Source: Chloroflexota bacterium
GTDB taxonomy: Bacteria > Chloroflexota > Anaerolineae > Anaerolineales > Anaerolineaceae
NCBI GenBank assembly: GCA_029777225.1
Contig: JAKOSR010000151.1
Location: 1 to 14,178 of the forward strand
Reading direction: 5' to 3'
DNA length: 14,178 bases
The translations under genes were made by a program, and so were the position numbers. Under the pieces are notes generated by a model, which saw only the letters and a program-made list of their open reading frames with translations, was not told where the DNA came from and did not search any database. This document shows, piece after piece, positions 1 through 7,009 of the stretch (its first letter is position 1; the number at the start of each line of letters is the position of its first letter).

Positions 1-1
1 G

Positions 2-283
2 ACGGTGAGCGTGGTCATCACCGCGGCGGTGGTCTCCGTGGCCGGCATGGTGGGCTGGCTTGGGCTCATCATCCCGCATATATCCCGGCGCCTGGTGGGC
101 TCCGATGCCGCGGAATTTCTGCCTTTGAGCGTTTCGCTGGGCGCGACGTTCGCCATCCTGTGCGATGACCTGGCGCGAGTGGTCACGGCGGGTGAAATAC
201 CCCTGGGGGTGGTGACGTCGCTGATTGGCGCGGCCGTGTTCCTGGGCCTGATGGTCAGCCCGCGATTTAAGGCGCGTCGATGA
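2..283 (+). CDS. FecCD-family ABC importer permease, C-terminal fragment
   Basis: This is the last 93 or so codons of an inner-membrane permease of the FecCD/BtuC family, which moves ferric siderophore, haem or cobalamin into the cytoplasm. The 5' end lies outside the window; the reading frame is open from base 2, so the first GTG at base 5 is not the real start. The visible part holds the family's conserved segment GWLGLIIPHISRRLVGSD, which includes the cytoplasmic coupling region facing the ATPase, then two hydrophobic helices and the typical GEIPLGVVTSLIGAAVFLGLM ending. The stop codon overlaps the start of the ATPase gene (ATGA at 280-283), which points to translational coupling. The substrate cannot be told from this piece; the solute-binding protein is presumably upstream. 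Confidence 0.93.
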   Translation, partial: TVSVVITAAVVSVAGMVGWLGLIIPHISRRLVGSDAAEFLPLSVSLGATFAILCDDLARVVTAGEIPLGVVTSLIGAAVFLGLMVSPRFKARR

Positions 284-1128
284 GTACCAGCGCGTTACCT
301 GTTGCCGCCTCCCCGATGCCGGGGGAAGCTATGCTGAGGGTGGAAGGGCTCGGCTTCCGGTACGAGGCCGGGCGGCCCGCCGCGCTGGAGGGCGTGTCTT
401 TTGAGATTATGGCCGGCACCATCACGGCGATTTTGGGTCCCAATGGCGCCGGCAAGACCACGCTGCTGCACGTGTTGCTGGGCCTGCGCAAGGCGGCCAG
501 CGGTCAAATTTGGCTGGCTGGCCGCAGCCTGGGGTCCTACACCCGCCGGGAACTGAGCCAGTGGATGGGGCTGGTGCCACAGTCGGAATACCTGCCATTC
601 GATTACAGTGTTTTGGAGTACGTGGTGTTGGGACGCGCGCCCTACCTGGGGCTGCTGGACCTGCCAGGGGAGGAAGACGCGCGCGTCGCGCGGGAAGCGT
701 TGGCGACGGTTGGCGTGGATGGCCTGGCCGCGCGGCCCATCCCAGAGCTGAGCGGAGGGGAATTGCAGTTGGTGCTCATCGCGCGGGCACTGGCGCAGCA
801 GCCGCGGGTTTTGCTGTTGGACGAACCCTCCTCCCACCTGGACCTGAGCAATCGCAACGCCACGCTGCGCGTGATGAAACAATTGCGCAGGGCCGGCACG
901 ACCATCCTTTTCAGCACGCACGACCCCGACGCGGCAGCTCTGGCGGCGGATAACCTGGTATTGATGAAGCAGGGGCGCATCCTGCACGCGGGTCCGGTGG
1001 CGGAGACCTTCACCAGCGAAAAATTAAGCGAGACCTACGGGATGCGTATCGAGGTGCTACGTTCGGATGGCATGTACCTGGTGCGCGCGGCTGATGGCCT
1101 GCAGGAGCCCATTCAAAGCTCCGTGTGA
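280..1128 (+). CDS. FecE/BtuD-type ABC transporter ATPase
   Basis: ATP-binding subunit that powers the FecCD-type importer just upstream, acting on the cytoplasmic face of the membrane. In 282 residues all nucleotide-binding motifs are intact: Walker A GPNGAGKTT (53-61), Q-loop Gln101, signature LSGGE (157-161), Walker B VLLLDEP (177-183) and the switch His214. The length suits the FecE/BtuD/HmuV group. The gene overlaps the permease by four bases (ATGA). An internal ATG at 331-333 (codon 18) has a purine-rich GGGGGAAG just before it, and the core domain starts only at about residue 18, so a shorter product is also possible; the overlap start is kept because it is the usual arrangement. Substrate is iron chelate, haem or cobalamin by family; the sequence does not choose among them. 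Confidence 0.93.
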   Translation: MSTSALPVAASPMPGEAMLRVEGLGFRYEAGRPAALEGVSFEIMAGTITAILGPNGAGKTTLLHVLLGLRKAASGQIWLAGRSLGSYTRRELSQWMGLVPQSEYLPFDYSVLEYVVLGRAPYLGLLDLPGEEDARVAREALATVGVDGLAARPIPELSGGELQLVLIARALAQQPRVLLLDEPSSHLDLSNRNATLRVMKQLRRAGTTILFSTHDPDAAALAADNLVLMKQGRILHAGPVAETFTSEKLSETYGMRIEVLRSDGMYLVRAADGLQEPIQSSV

Positions 1129-1164
1129 AGCCGGCTTGCCTTGAGAATCAACCCGGGGCGTTCA

Positions 1165-2151
1165 TCAGCGGGTGACCAGCGGCAGATACAGCTTGAGCTG
1201 TTGGGACGCGGGCGGGGTGGGGGTGGTAAGCACGATGTTGTAGAGGCCCACGTCGATGTTTGAAATGGAAATGATATTGCTGGCAATCGTCAGCACGTCT
1301 GTGAAGCCCAAATTGGCCCCTGAAGGATTGATATCACTATCGTGGTTGTCGTCCACACCCACGTCCTTGGGGGAAAAGCTGGCCAGCCCATTGGGCAAAA
1401 CCGCGCGAATGCGATAATCGCCCTCGGTAGGGGCGATGAGGGTGTAATTCCCATTCGCGTTGGTGGTGGTGCTGTGTACCAATTGGGTTTTGGCGCTGTT
1501 CCAGAGTTGCACCATGATGCCCGGGACGCCCGGCTCGCTGGCGTCCTGGTTGCCATTTTGATTGATGTCATGCCAGACGAAATTGCCAAGGCTTTTTGGT
1601 GTGGGCGTGCGGGTGGGTGTCGGCGTTCGGTAAATGATGATTCCCACGTCGTACAGGGTGATGCTAATCACGTTGCTGGCGATGGTGAAGGTGTCCGTAA
1701 AGCCTAAATCTGCCCCGCTAGGGTTGATGTCACTGTCCTTGGTGTCGTCCGCGCCCTGGTCTTTGGGAGAAAAGCTGGCAAGCATGTTGGGGAGCACCGC
1801 GCGGACGCGGTAGTCGCCGTATTGCGGGGCGACCAGGGTATAGATGCCGTTCGCGTCGGTGACGTCCGAAGCAATCAGCTGGGTTTTGGATGGATTCCAC
1901 AATTGGACGGTGATGCCGGAAAGGCCGGGCTCGCCAACGTTTTGGATGCCATTCCCGTTGAGGTCATCCCAGACGAAATTGCCAATCGAAACCGGCGTGG
2001 GGGTGCGGGTGGGGGTCGGAAAAACCAGGGTGAACTGGAAGGTGGGCAAAATTTGCGAACTGGCAGGGTCAGGCGGCTGGGAAATGAGCAGGGTGAAGAT
2101 GGCCAGGATTAAGAAAATCATCAGCAGGGGGGGATGGGGACGGACTTTCAC
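1165..2151 (-). CDS. secreted protein with two SdrD-B-like repeats and a Pro/Thr spacer
   Basis: Exported surface or extracellular protein of 328 residues; no enzymatic motif is seen. The start is taken as GTG at 2151-2149 because GAGGAGGTG (2155-2163, complement) lies four bases upstream and the next residues make a clean export signal: basic KVR, then a hydrophobic stretch at about 9-23. The frame stays open to 2310, but that extension has no such site. Two repeats follow (about 56-171 and 188-304), each starting GNFVW(D/H)D and containing EPG(L/V)(S/P)GI, a conserved NG(I/N)YTL turn and a DSDINPSGA(D/N)LGFTD block, characteristic of SdrD B-type folds that bind calcium and stiffen bacterial adhesins. 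PTPTRTPTP spacers precede each. The end is KLYLPLVTR, a C-terminal form I associate with secreted Chloroflexota proteins. The gene is convergent with the importer ATPase, 36 bases away. It may be an adhesin or spacer protein; the ligand is unknown. Confidence 0.85.
   Translation of the reverse strand: MKVRPHPPLLMIFLILAIFTLLISQPPDPASSQILPTFQFTLVFPTPTRTPTPVSIGNFVWDDLNGNGIQNVGEPGLSGITVQLWNPSKTQLIASDVTDANGIYTLVAPQYGDYRVRAVLPNMLASFSPKDQGADDTKDSDINPSGADLGFTDTFTIASNVISITLYDVGIIIYRTPTPTRTPTPKSLGNFVWHDINQNGNQDASEPGVPGIMVQLWNSAKTQLVHSTTTNANGNYTLIAPTEGDYRIRAVLPNGLASFSPKDVGVDDNHDSDINPSGANLGFTDVLTIASNIISISNIDVGLYNIVLTTPTPPASQQLKLYLPLVTR
1240..2016 (-). repeat. two tandem 396-bp coding repeats (SdrD-B units)
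   Basis: Two copies of a 132-codon unit, roughly 2016-1621 and 1620-1240. The protein copies align from the PTPTRTPTP spacer to the DVG(I/L) end without any insertion or deletion, so key residues sit exactly 132 apart (for example DSDINPS in both). Both copies use the same sequence in long stretches while differing at scattered third positions, which suggests an old duplication or slow divergence rather than a recent slip. Confidence 0.8.
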
Positions 2152-2154
2152 GGG

Positions 2155-2163
2155 CACCTCCTC
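2155..2163 (-). promoter_or_regulatory. ribosome binding site deciding the GTG start of the SdrD-B gene
   Basis: On the minus strand this reads GAGGAGGTG, close to the full anti-Shine-Dalgarno complement, three to four bases before GTG at 2151. It fixes the start some 53 codons inside the longest open frame and puts a signal peptide at the N-terminus. Confidence 0.75.
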
Positions 2164-2366
2164 GGTTTGAGCATTGGCTGGTAAGGAGGTAATTATCAAC
2201 GAACCATCCTGGTCGTAAAATGTATGTACAATCTTGTTAGCTAAAAATGGTTGCGGGGCCAGTCTTGCGCGCTGGAAAATCTCTCGCCCACGGGGCTTGC
2301 CAGGCCGCATAAAAGGGGGCGGGAATGCTGAAATTCAAGGTAATTCACCCGTTTTAATCCTTGCAT

Positions 2367-2382
2367 TGTGATATACTTCACA
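2367..2382 (+). promoter_or_regulatory. perfect TGTGA-N6-TCACA palindrome (Crp/Fnr-like operator)
   Basis: TGTGA, six bases (TATACT), TCACA: both arms match exactly and equal the E. coli CRP consensus half-sites. It covers the putative -10 element, so a bound protein would block RNA polymerase. It could serve a Crp/Fnr-family regulator encoded elsewhere or be the site of the adjacent ArsR protein. The pattern is certain; who binds it is inference. Confidence 0.55.
2369..2377 (+). promoter_or_regulatory. extended -10 promoter for the ArsR/sulfur operon
   Basis: TGA followed by TATACT gives the extended -10 form TGnTATAmT with one mismatch to TATAAT. No convincing -35 hexamer stands 16-18 bases upstream, which an extended -10 can tolerate. 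Transcription would begin near 2384, leaving about 33 bases of leader before the ATG at 2417. The element lies inside one inverted repeat (2367-2382) and just upstream of another (2387-2406), a typical repressor arrangement. Confidence 0.5.
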
Positions 2383-2386
2383 CGCT

Positions 2387-2406
2387 TTATCCGCTTATGC
2401 GAATAT
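2387..2406 (+). promoter_or_regulatory. imperfect inverted repeat, candidate ArsR operator
   Basis: TTATCCGC, four bases (TTAT), GCGAATAT: six of eight arm positions pair. Read differently it is ATCC-N8-GAAT, one base away from ATTC-N8-GAAT, which I recall as the site of SqrR/BigR-type persulfide-sensing ArsR repressors. It lies between the predicted transcription start and the ribosome binding site of the ArsR gene, so autorepression is the natural reading. Confidence 0.5.
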
Positions 2407-2416
2407 AGGAATAAAC

Positions 2417-2758
2417 ATGACGCCATCTGCCCTTGAAAACGAAATCAACCTGCTGCACGAGCGCATCTGCGTCGCATTGGGGGACCCCAAGCGCATCCTC
2501 CTGCTGTACATGACCGCGGACGGTGGCAAAACGGTTAACGAGCTGACAGAGTTGCTGGGCGTGCCGCAATCCACGGTTTCCCGGCATTTGCGCGTTTTAC
2601 GCGAGCGGGGCCTGGTGAACACAACCCGGGCCGGCACCTCAATCATCTACGCCATCAGTGATTCTCGCCTGGTTGAGGCGCTGGACCTGCTGCGGCAGGT
2701 ACTTAATAAACAACTGTCAGACCAGGTCGATCTGACGGCAACATTTATTGTGAAATAA
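2417..2758 (+). CDS. ArsR-family winged-helix repressor
   Basis: A 113-residue transcription factor, usual length for the ArsR/SmtB family, probably a dimer that binds its own promoter and releases when an inducer appears. The winged helix-turn-helix is clear: TVNELTELLGVPQSTVSRHLRVLRERGLV region (39-67) with recognition helix PQSTVSRHLRVL, then wing residues (about 68-80). TAGGAA (2407-2411) precedes the ATG. The metal site in the recognition-side helix (ELCVCD type) is missing, and the only cysteine is Cys18 in the first helix (ERICVALGDPKR). It therefore cannot form the intrasubunit two-cysteine sensor of SqrR/BigR. The sulfur-transfer enzyme follows 16 bases later in the same direction, so a sulfide, persulfide or thiol-redox signal is likely, but this is inferred from context only. 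Confidence 0.9.
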   Translation: MTPSALENEINLLHERICVALGDPKRILLLYMTADGGKTVNELTELLGVPQSTVSRHLRVLRERGLVNTTRAGTSIIYAISDSRLVEALDLLRQVLNKQLSDQVDLTATFIVK

Positions 2759-2774
2759 TCACGGAGGTACTTCA

Positions 2775-5243
2775 ATGAAGGTTTTGATTGTTGGGGGTGT
2801 GGCTGGTGGTGCCAGCACAGCAGCCCGGCTGCGCCGGGTGGATGAGAACGCGGAAATTATCCTGTTTGAACGTGGCCCTTATGTTTCATTCGCCAACTGC
2901 GGTTTGCCCTACCAACTGGGCGGCGTCATCCCGCAGCGCGAACAGCTGCTGGTCTCCAGCGCACAGGAACTGAAGGAAATGCTCAACGTGGAGGCCCGCG
3001 TCAACAACGAGGTCATCGCGATTGACCGCGCGGCTAAAAAGGTGACCGTCAAGGAACAGCCGGACGGGCGGGTCTACGAGGAAAGTTACGACAAGTTGCT
3101 GCTTTCCCCAGGTGCCGTACCGATTGTGCCACCCCTGCCGGGCGTGAACCTGCCGGGTGTATTTGTGCTGCATAACATCCCTGAGCTGGACGCGATTAAA
3201 GACTGGCTGGGCGCGCACCCCGTGAAGAACGTGGTGGTGGTAGGCGGCGGTTTCATCGGCCTGGAAGTGGCCGAAAACCTGGTCGAGAAGGGCTACCAGG
3301 TCGCGATTGTGGAAATGCTGAACCAGGTCATGGCCCCGGTCGATTACGACATAGCGGCCGACGTGCACGCGGACCTCAAACTGCACAACGTGGATCTGCA
3401 CCTGGGCGATGGCCTCAAAGGCATCGAGCAGGTGGGTGATGGCCTGGCCGTGAACCTGACCAGCGGCGGTCAACTGGCCGCTGGCATGGTGGTTTTGGCC
3501 ATTGGCGTGCGCCCGGATACCAAGCTGGCAAAAGAAGCCGGCCTGGAAGTCGGACCCCGCGGCCATATTGTCACGGATAACCACATGCGCACCTCAGACC
3601 CCGACATCTACGCAGTTGGCGACGCAGTGGAAGTGGTTTCCTTCATCACCGGCCAAAAGACCGCGCTGGCCCTGGCCGGCCCGGCCAGCAAGGAAGCGCG
3701 CGTGGCGGCGGATAATATCGCCGGGCGTGATGTGGCCTTCAACGGCGTGCAGGGCACTTCCGTGGTCAAGATTTTTGACCTGACCGTGGCCTCCACCGGC
3801 TTGAACAGCCGCCAGCTGGAACAGGCCAAACTGCCTTTCAACAGCGTCACCACCCACAATAACGACCACGCCTCCTACTATCCCGGCGCAGCCCCGCTGC
3901 ACCTCAAGCTGCTGTTTGGCCCTGAGGGCCAAATCTACGGGGCGCAGGCGGTTGGCACGCGTGGTGTCGAAAAACGTGTGGACGTCATCGCCACGGCCAT
4001 CCGTGGACACATGACTACCTACGACCTGGAAGAGCTGGAACTCTCCTACGCGCCGCCTTTCGGAGCCTCGCGCGATCCCGTGAACCAGGTTGGGTTCGCC
4101 GCCTCCAACGTTCTGCGCGGTGATGTGCAGGTGAAACACTGGGAAGATGTTGCCGGCTTGAACCCGGACGAGTGGTACTTCCTGGACGTACGCCGCCCGG
4201 AAGAACTGGCCATCGGCGAGATCCCCGGTGCGAAGAACATCCCGCTGCAACAGCTGCGCGAACACCTGGACGAGCTGCCCAGGGACCGTAAAATTTTAGT
4301 GAACTGCCAAAGTGGGCAGCGCTCTTACTTTGCCACCCGCTTGCTGCGTCAGAAAGGCTTTGATGCCTACAACCTGACCGGCGGCTACAAAACCTGGTCA
4401 CATGCCAGCAACCATGAAAACAATCACAACCATCCCACGGAGCCCAAGCTGATGAACCCTGTTCTCACCCCCACCCAAACCCCCACCGCGGCCGCGCCGG
4501 CGCGCGAGTTGGTTGTTGATGCCTGCGGGCTGCAGTGCCCCGGTCCTATCCTCAAGCTGGCCAACCAGGTGAAGGAAATGCGGGATGGCGACGTGGTCAC
4601 CGTCAAGGCCACCGACCTCGGCTTTGCCAGCGATGTGCAGGCCTGGTCAACGACCACCGGCAACACCCTGCTCGGCCTGGTGACCAACGATGGTCATATC
4701 GAAGCCCGCGTGCAAAAGGGGCTTGCCTCGGCTGAAGCCGCCAGCGCCCAACCTGGCGCGGTGACTGCCCCAGGCAAGGACCTGACCATGGTGGTCTTCT
4801 CAGGCGATTTGGACAAAGCCCTGGCCGCGTTCATCATTGCCAATGGTTTCGCCGCGATGGGCCAAAAGGCGACCCTGTTCTTTACCTTCTGGGGCCTGAA
4901 CCTGCTGCGCAAAGACAACCCGCCCGCCGTGAAAAAGAACCTCGTTGAGCGGATGTTTGGCTGGATGATGCCACGTGGGGCCAGCAAACCCGGTTTGTCG
5001 CAGATGGGCATGCTCGGTGCCGGTACGGCGATGATTAAGGGCATTATGAAGAAGAAGAACGTCGATTCCCTGCCTGAGATGCTCAAGACTGCCCAGGCCA
5101 ACGGCGTGAAGCTGCTGGCTTGCCAGATGTCCATGGACCTGATGGGCATTCGCCAGGAAGAGTTGATTGATGGTGTGGAGCTGGCCGGTGTGGCCACCAT
5201 GGCTGCGGCTGCCACCGTATCCAACACGCATTATTTCATCTAA
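2775..5243 (+). CDS. four-module sulfur-transfer enzyme: CoA-disulfide/persulfide reductase, rhodanese, TusA, DsrE-like
   Basis: An 822-residue cytoplasmic enzyme. Residues 1-445 form a FAD- and NAD(P)H-dependent CoA-disulfide reductase type flavoprotein: FAD motif GGVAGG (7-12), redox Cys42 in SFANCGLPY, NAD motif VVVGGGFIGLE (154-164), FAD motif YAVGDAVE (279-286), and the family's APPFGASRDPVNQVGF end (426-441). Residues 455-545 are a rhodanese with catalytic Cys511 in CQSGQR. After a His-rich linker (543-577), residues 578-650 are a TusA/SirA sulfur carrier with Cys584 and Cys588 in CGLQCPGP. Residues 668-822 match the DsrE/DrsE_2 family, with Cys783 in ACQMSMDLMGI. Likely role: reducing CoA or low-molecular-weight persulfides and passing sulfane sulfur between thiols. 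The start is set by GGAGG (2763-2767). ArsR lies just upstream and a terminator follows, so the two form one operon. NADH-oxidase-like function is the main alternative for the N-terminal part. Confidence 0.93.
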   Translation: MKVLIVGGVAGGASTAARLRRVDENAEIILFERGPYVSFANCGLPYQLGGVIPQREQLLVSSAQELKEMLNVEARVNNEVIAIDRAAKKVTVKEQPDGRVYEESYDKLLLSPGAVPIVPPLPGVNLPGVFVLHNIPELDAIKDWLGAHPVKNVVVVGGGFIGLEVAENLVEKGYQVAIVEMLNQVMAPVDYDIAADVHADLKLHNVDLHLGDGLKGIEQVGDGLAVNLTSGGQLAAGMVVLAIGVRPDTKLAKEAGLEVGPRGHIVTDNHMRTSDPDIYAVGDAVEVVSFITGQKTALALAGPASKEARVAADNIAGRDVAFNGVQGTSVVKIFDLTVASTGLNSRQLEQAKLPFNSVTTHNNDHASYYPGAAPLHLKLLFGPEGQIYGAQAVGTRGVEKRVDVIATAIRGHMTTYDLEELELSYAPPFGASRDPVNQVGFAASNVLRGDVQVKHWEDVAGLNPDEWYFLDVRRPEELAIGEIPGAKNIPLQQLREHLDELPRDRKILVNCQSGQRSYFATRLLRQKGFDAYNLTGGYKTWSHASNHENNHNHPTEPKLMNPVLTPTQTPTAAAPARELVVDACGLQCPGPILKLANQVKEMRDGDVVTVKATDLGFASDVQAWSTTTGNTLLGLVTNDGHIEARVQKGLASAEAASAQPGAVTAPGKDLTMVVFSGDLDKALAAFIIANGFAAMGQKATLFFTFWGLNLLRKDNPPAVKKNLVERMFGWMMPRGASKPGLSQMGMLGAGTAMIKGIMKKKNVDSLPEMLKTAQANGVKLLACQMSMDLMGIRQEELIDGVELAGVATMAAAATVSNTHYFI

Positions 5244-5265
5244 ACCCAAATTAGTGCCGAACGAG

Positions 5266-5297
5266 CGGGCGGGAGTCAGTCCCGCCCGTTCATTTTT
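5266..5297 (+). terminator. intrinsic terminator after the sulfur-transfer gene
   Basis: A perfect nine-base-pair GC-rich stem, CGGGCGGGA (5266-5274) with TCCCGCCCG (5280-5288), a five-base loop and a tail TTCATTTTT. It lies 22 bases after the stop codon and separates the ArsR operon from the efflux operon. Confidence 0.88.
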
Positions 5298-5420
5298 AAC
5301 CCAGTTCTTCAAAAAGCCTTGAACACGCCACCTTTCAAGCGCTCATTTTCACCCAGGGCTGTGCGAGTTACGTGGCCGCGCACAGGCCGAATGCAAAACA
5401 GCCCGGAAAAAGGGCATCCT

Positions 5421-5450
5421 TTGTGGGGAAAGCTATACCATTTCTATACA
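5421..5450 (+). promoter_or_regulatory. possible promoter for the MacAB-like operon
   Basis: TTGTGG (5421-5426) and TATACA (5445-5450) are separated by 18 bases. Each matches the vegetative consensus at four of six positions. The start would lie near 5457, about 57 bases before the GTG at 5514. The rest of 5298-5513 shows no coding sense or other structure that I can support. Confidence 0.3.
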
Positions 5451-5513
5451 GGTACGGCAGGCGGCGGGCGTAGAGTTAACTTGTCATTCACTCAACCTGG
5501 AGATGGAGGAACC

Positions 5514-6995
5514 GTGCCACGCGCAGCCCTTAAAACTATTATCACCCCGCTTTTATTCCTAATCACAATCAGCCTGGCCGGTTGCTCGGTGGGGCAGCAG
5601 GCTGAAACCACCGGCACTACCATTGGTTACGGCACGGTGTCGGAAATCACCCAAACGGTCACCGTGGAAGAGTCTGGCTCCATCAGCCCACGCCAGGTGG
5701 CGACGGTTTCCTGGGCCACCCAGGGCACCATTGGCAACATTCTGGTCCAGGTCGGCCAGGCAGTAAAAGCCGATGATATCCTCATGACGCTTGACCAGGC
5801 CAGCCTGCCTGAAAGCGTTCGCCTTTCCCAGCTCAAACTGGCCCAAATGACCTCCCCGGCTGCCATTGCCGAGGCGGAACAGGCGGTGTTGGACGCGCAA
5901 AGTAGCCTGACCACCGCCCAATACGCGCGGACCAACCTGGATTACAAGGACCAGGGCACCATCGACAACGCCTATTACGAATATGTTTTGGCCAAGGAAA
6001 AGTATGAAAAGGCCAAAACGGACTACGACAACTGGGCGGATGAAGACGCCAGCGACCATTACGAGACCGACCTGGCGCCTTATTACACCGCGATGTACAA
6101 CGCCAAGACGGAAATGGATTCCAAGGAATACGTCTACGAACTGTACAATTCCAACTCCTCCGCGCAGACCATCGCGGAGTATGACAGCGCCGTGACGTTG
6201 GCCGAGAACAAGCTGGTGGAAGCTCAAAACTACCTGGCAGCCATCACTGGCAAGAGTGTGCCTGCGGACGCCACCGGCGACAAGCTGTTGACCTATTACC
6301 AGACCAAGCTCAGCGTTGACGCTGTTAACCTGCGTGCCCCTTTTGACGGCATCGTGGGCGCCATTTACGACGAGCCAGGCATCCTGGTTTCCAACAATCA
6401 CGCCAGCCTGGTACTGGTTGACCGCTCAGAATTCACTACCACCATCACCGTGGATGAAAGTAGCGTCATCATGCTGGCTGAAGGGATGAAGGCTGCCATT
6501 AGCGTGGATGTTTTACCGGAAAAAGCCTTCACCGGCACCGTACGCATGATTGAGCCGGTCGGCAAGGTGAGCAACGGGGTTGTGTATTACGATGTGGAAG
6601 TGGTGCTGGACCAGGCGGACGCGCAAATTCCGTTGAACGCCACCACGCAGGTCAGCATCCAGGTTGGGGAACCGGTCACCAGCCTGGTAGTACCGGCCAC
6701 GGCAGTGCAAAGCGATACCACCGGCGAATACGTGCAAACGGTGGATAACGGCGTGACCGCGCGCGTGGACGTGGTGAGCGGTACCATCCTCTCGGATGAT
6801 ACCGTCATCGTGACAGGCAACCTGACCCCCGGCCAGCAGGTGGTGCTCATCCTCTCCACCAGCACCAACACAAGCAGTAATGGCATGGGCGGCTTGTTTG
6901 GCCCCGGCATCACCACCGGTGGCGGTGGCGGGCCGTCTAACTCTGGCGGACAGGTTCCCTCCGATGGTGGCGCCCCGGCTCCCAATGGGAACTGA
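5514..6995 (+). CDS. MacA-like periplasmic-adaptor lipoprotein (HlyD/RND membrane-fusion family)
   Basis: Adaptor subunit of a MacAB-type exporter, 493 residues, anchored by lipid on the outer face of the cytoplasmic membrane. GTG at 5514 is chosen because GGAGG (5505-5509) precedes it and because it yields a short lipoprotein signal with lipobox LAGC (21-24, modified Cys24); the frame is open from 5319 but that extension makes no sense. Order of parts: first lipoyl half (57-98, VGQAVKADDILMTLD), helical hairpin (about 99-270, with a Tyr-rich acidic stretch 140-212), second lipoyl half (271-302, LRAPFDGIVG), beta-barrel (305-385), membrane-proximal domain (388-447, VVPATAV), then a Gly/Pro/Ser/Asn tail (452-493). 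ATPase and permease genes follow directly. No TolC-like gene is seen, and in a one-membrane cell the adaptor would work without one. The substrate is unknown. Confidence 0.88.
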   Translation: MPRAALKTIITPLLFLITISLAGCSVGQQAETTGTTIGYGTVSEITQTVTVEESGSISPRQVATVSWATQGTIGNILVQVGQAVKADDILMTLDQASLPESVRLSQLKLAQMTSPAAIAEAEQAVLDAQSSLTTAQYARTNLDYKDQGTIDNAYYEYVLAKEKYEKAKTDYDNWADEDASDHYETDLAPYYTAMYNAKTEMDSKEYVYELYNSNSSAQTIAEYDSAVTLAENKLVEAQNYLAAITGKSVPADATGDKLLTYYQTKLSVDAVNLRAPFDGIVGAIYDEPGILVSNNHASLVLVDRSEFTTTITVDESSVIMLAEGMKAAISVDVLPEKAFTGTVRMIEPVGKVSNGVVYYDVEVVLDQADAQIPLNATTQVSIQVGEPVTSLVVPATAVQSDTTGEYVQTVDNGVTARVDVVSGTILSDDTVIVTGNLTPGQQVVLILSTSTNTSSNGMGGLFGPGITTGGGGGPSNSGGQVPSDGGAPAPNGN

Positions 6996-7009
6996 CCCGG
7001 TGGATTGCC

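Noticed and set aside
1129..1164. Possible bidirectional terminator between the ABC ATPase and the SdrD-B gene
   Set aside because: Only the eight-base palindrome AGCCGGCT is seen, with no loop or T-run; too weak to call.
2152..2310. Extended N-terminus of the SdrD-B protein from 2310
   Set aside because: The strong GAGGAGGTG with GTG at 2151 gives a proper signal peptide; the extension is unlike coding sequence and would bury it.
5319..5513. Extended N-terminus of the MacA-like protein
   Set aside because: No site upstream; the GTG at 5514 has a GGAGG and starts a clean lipoprotein signal. The upstream stretch holds a likely promoter.
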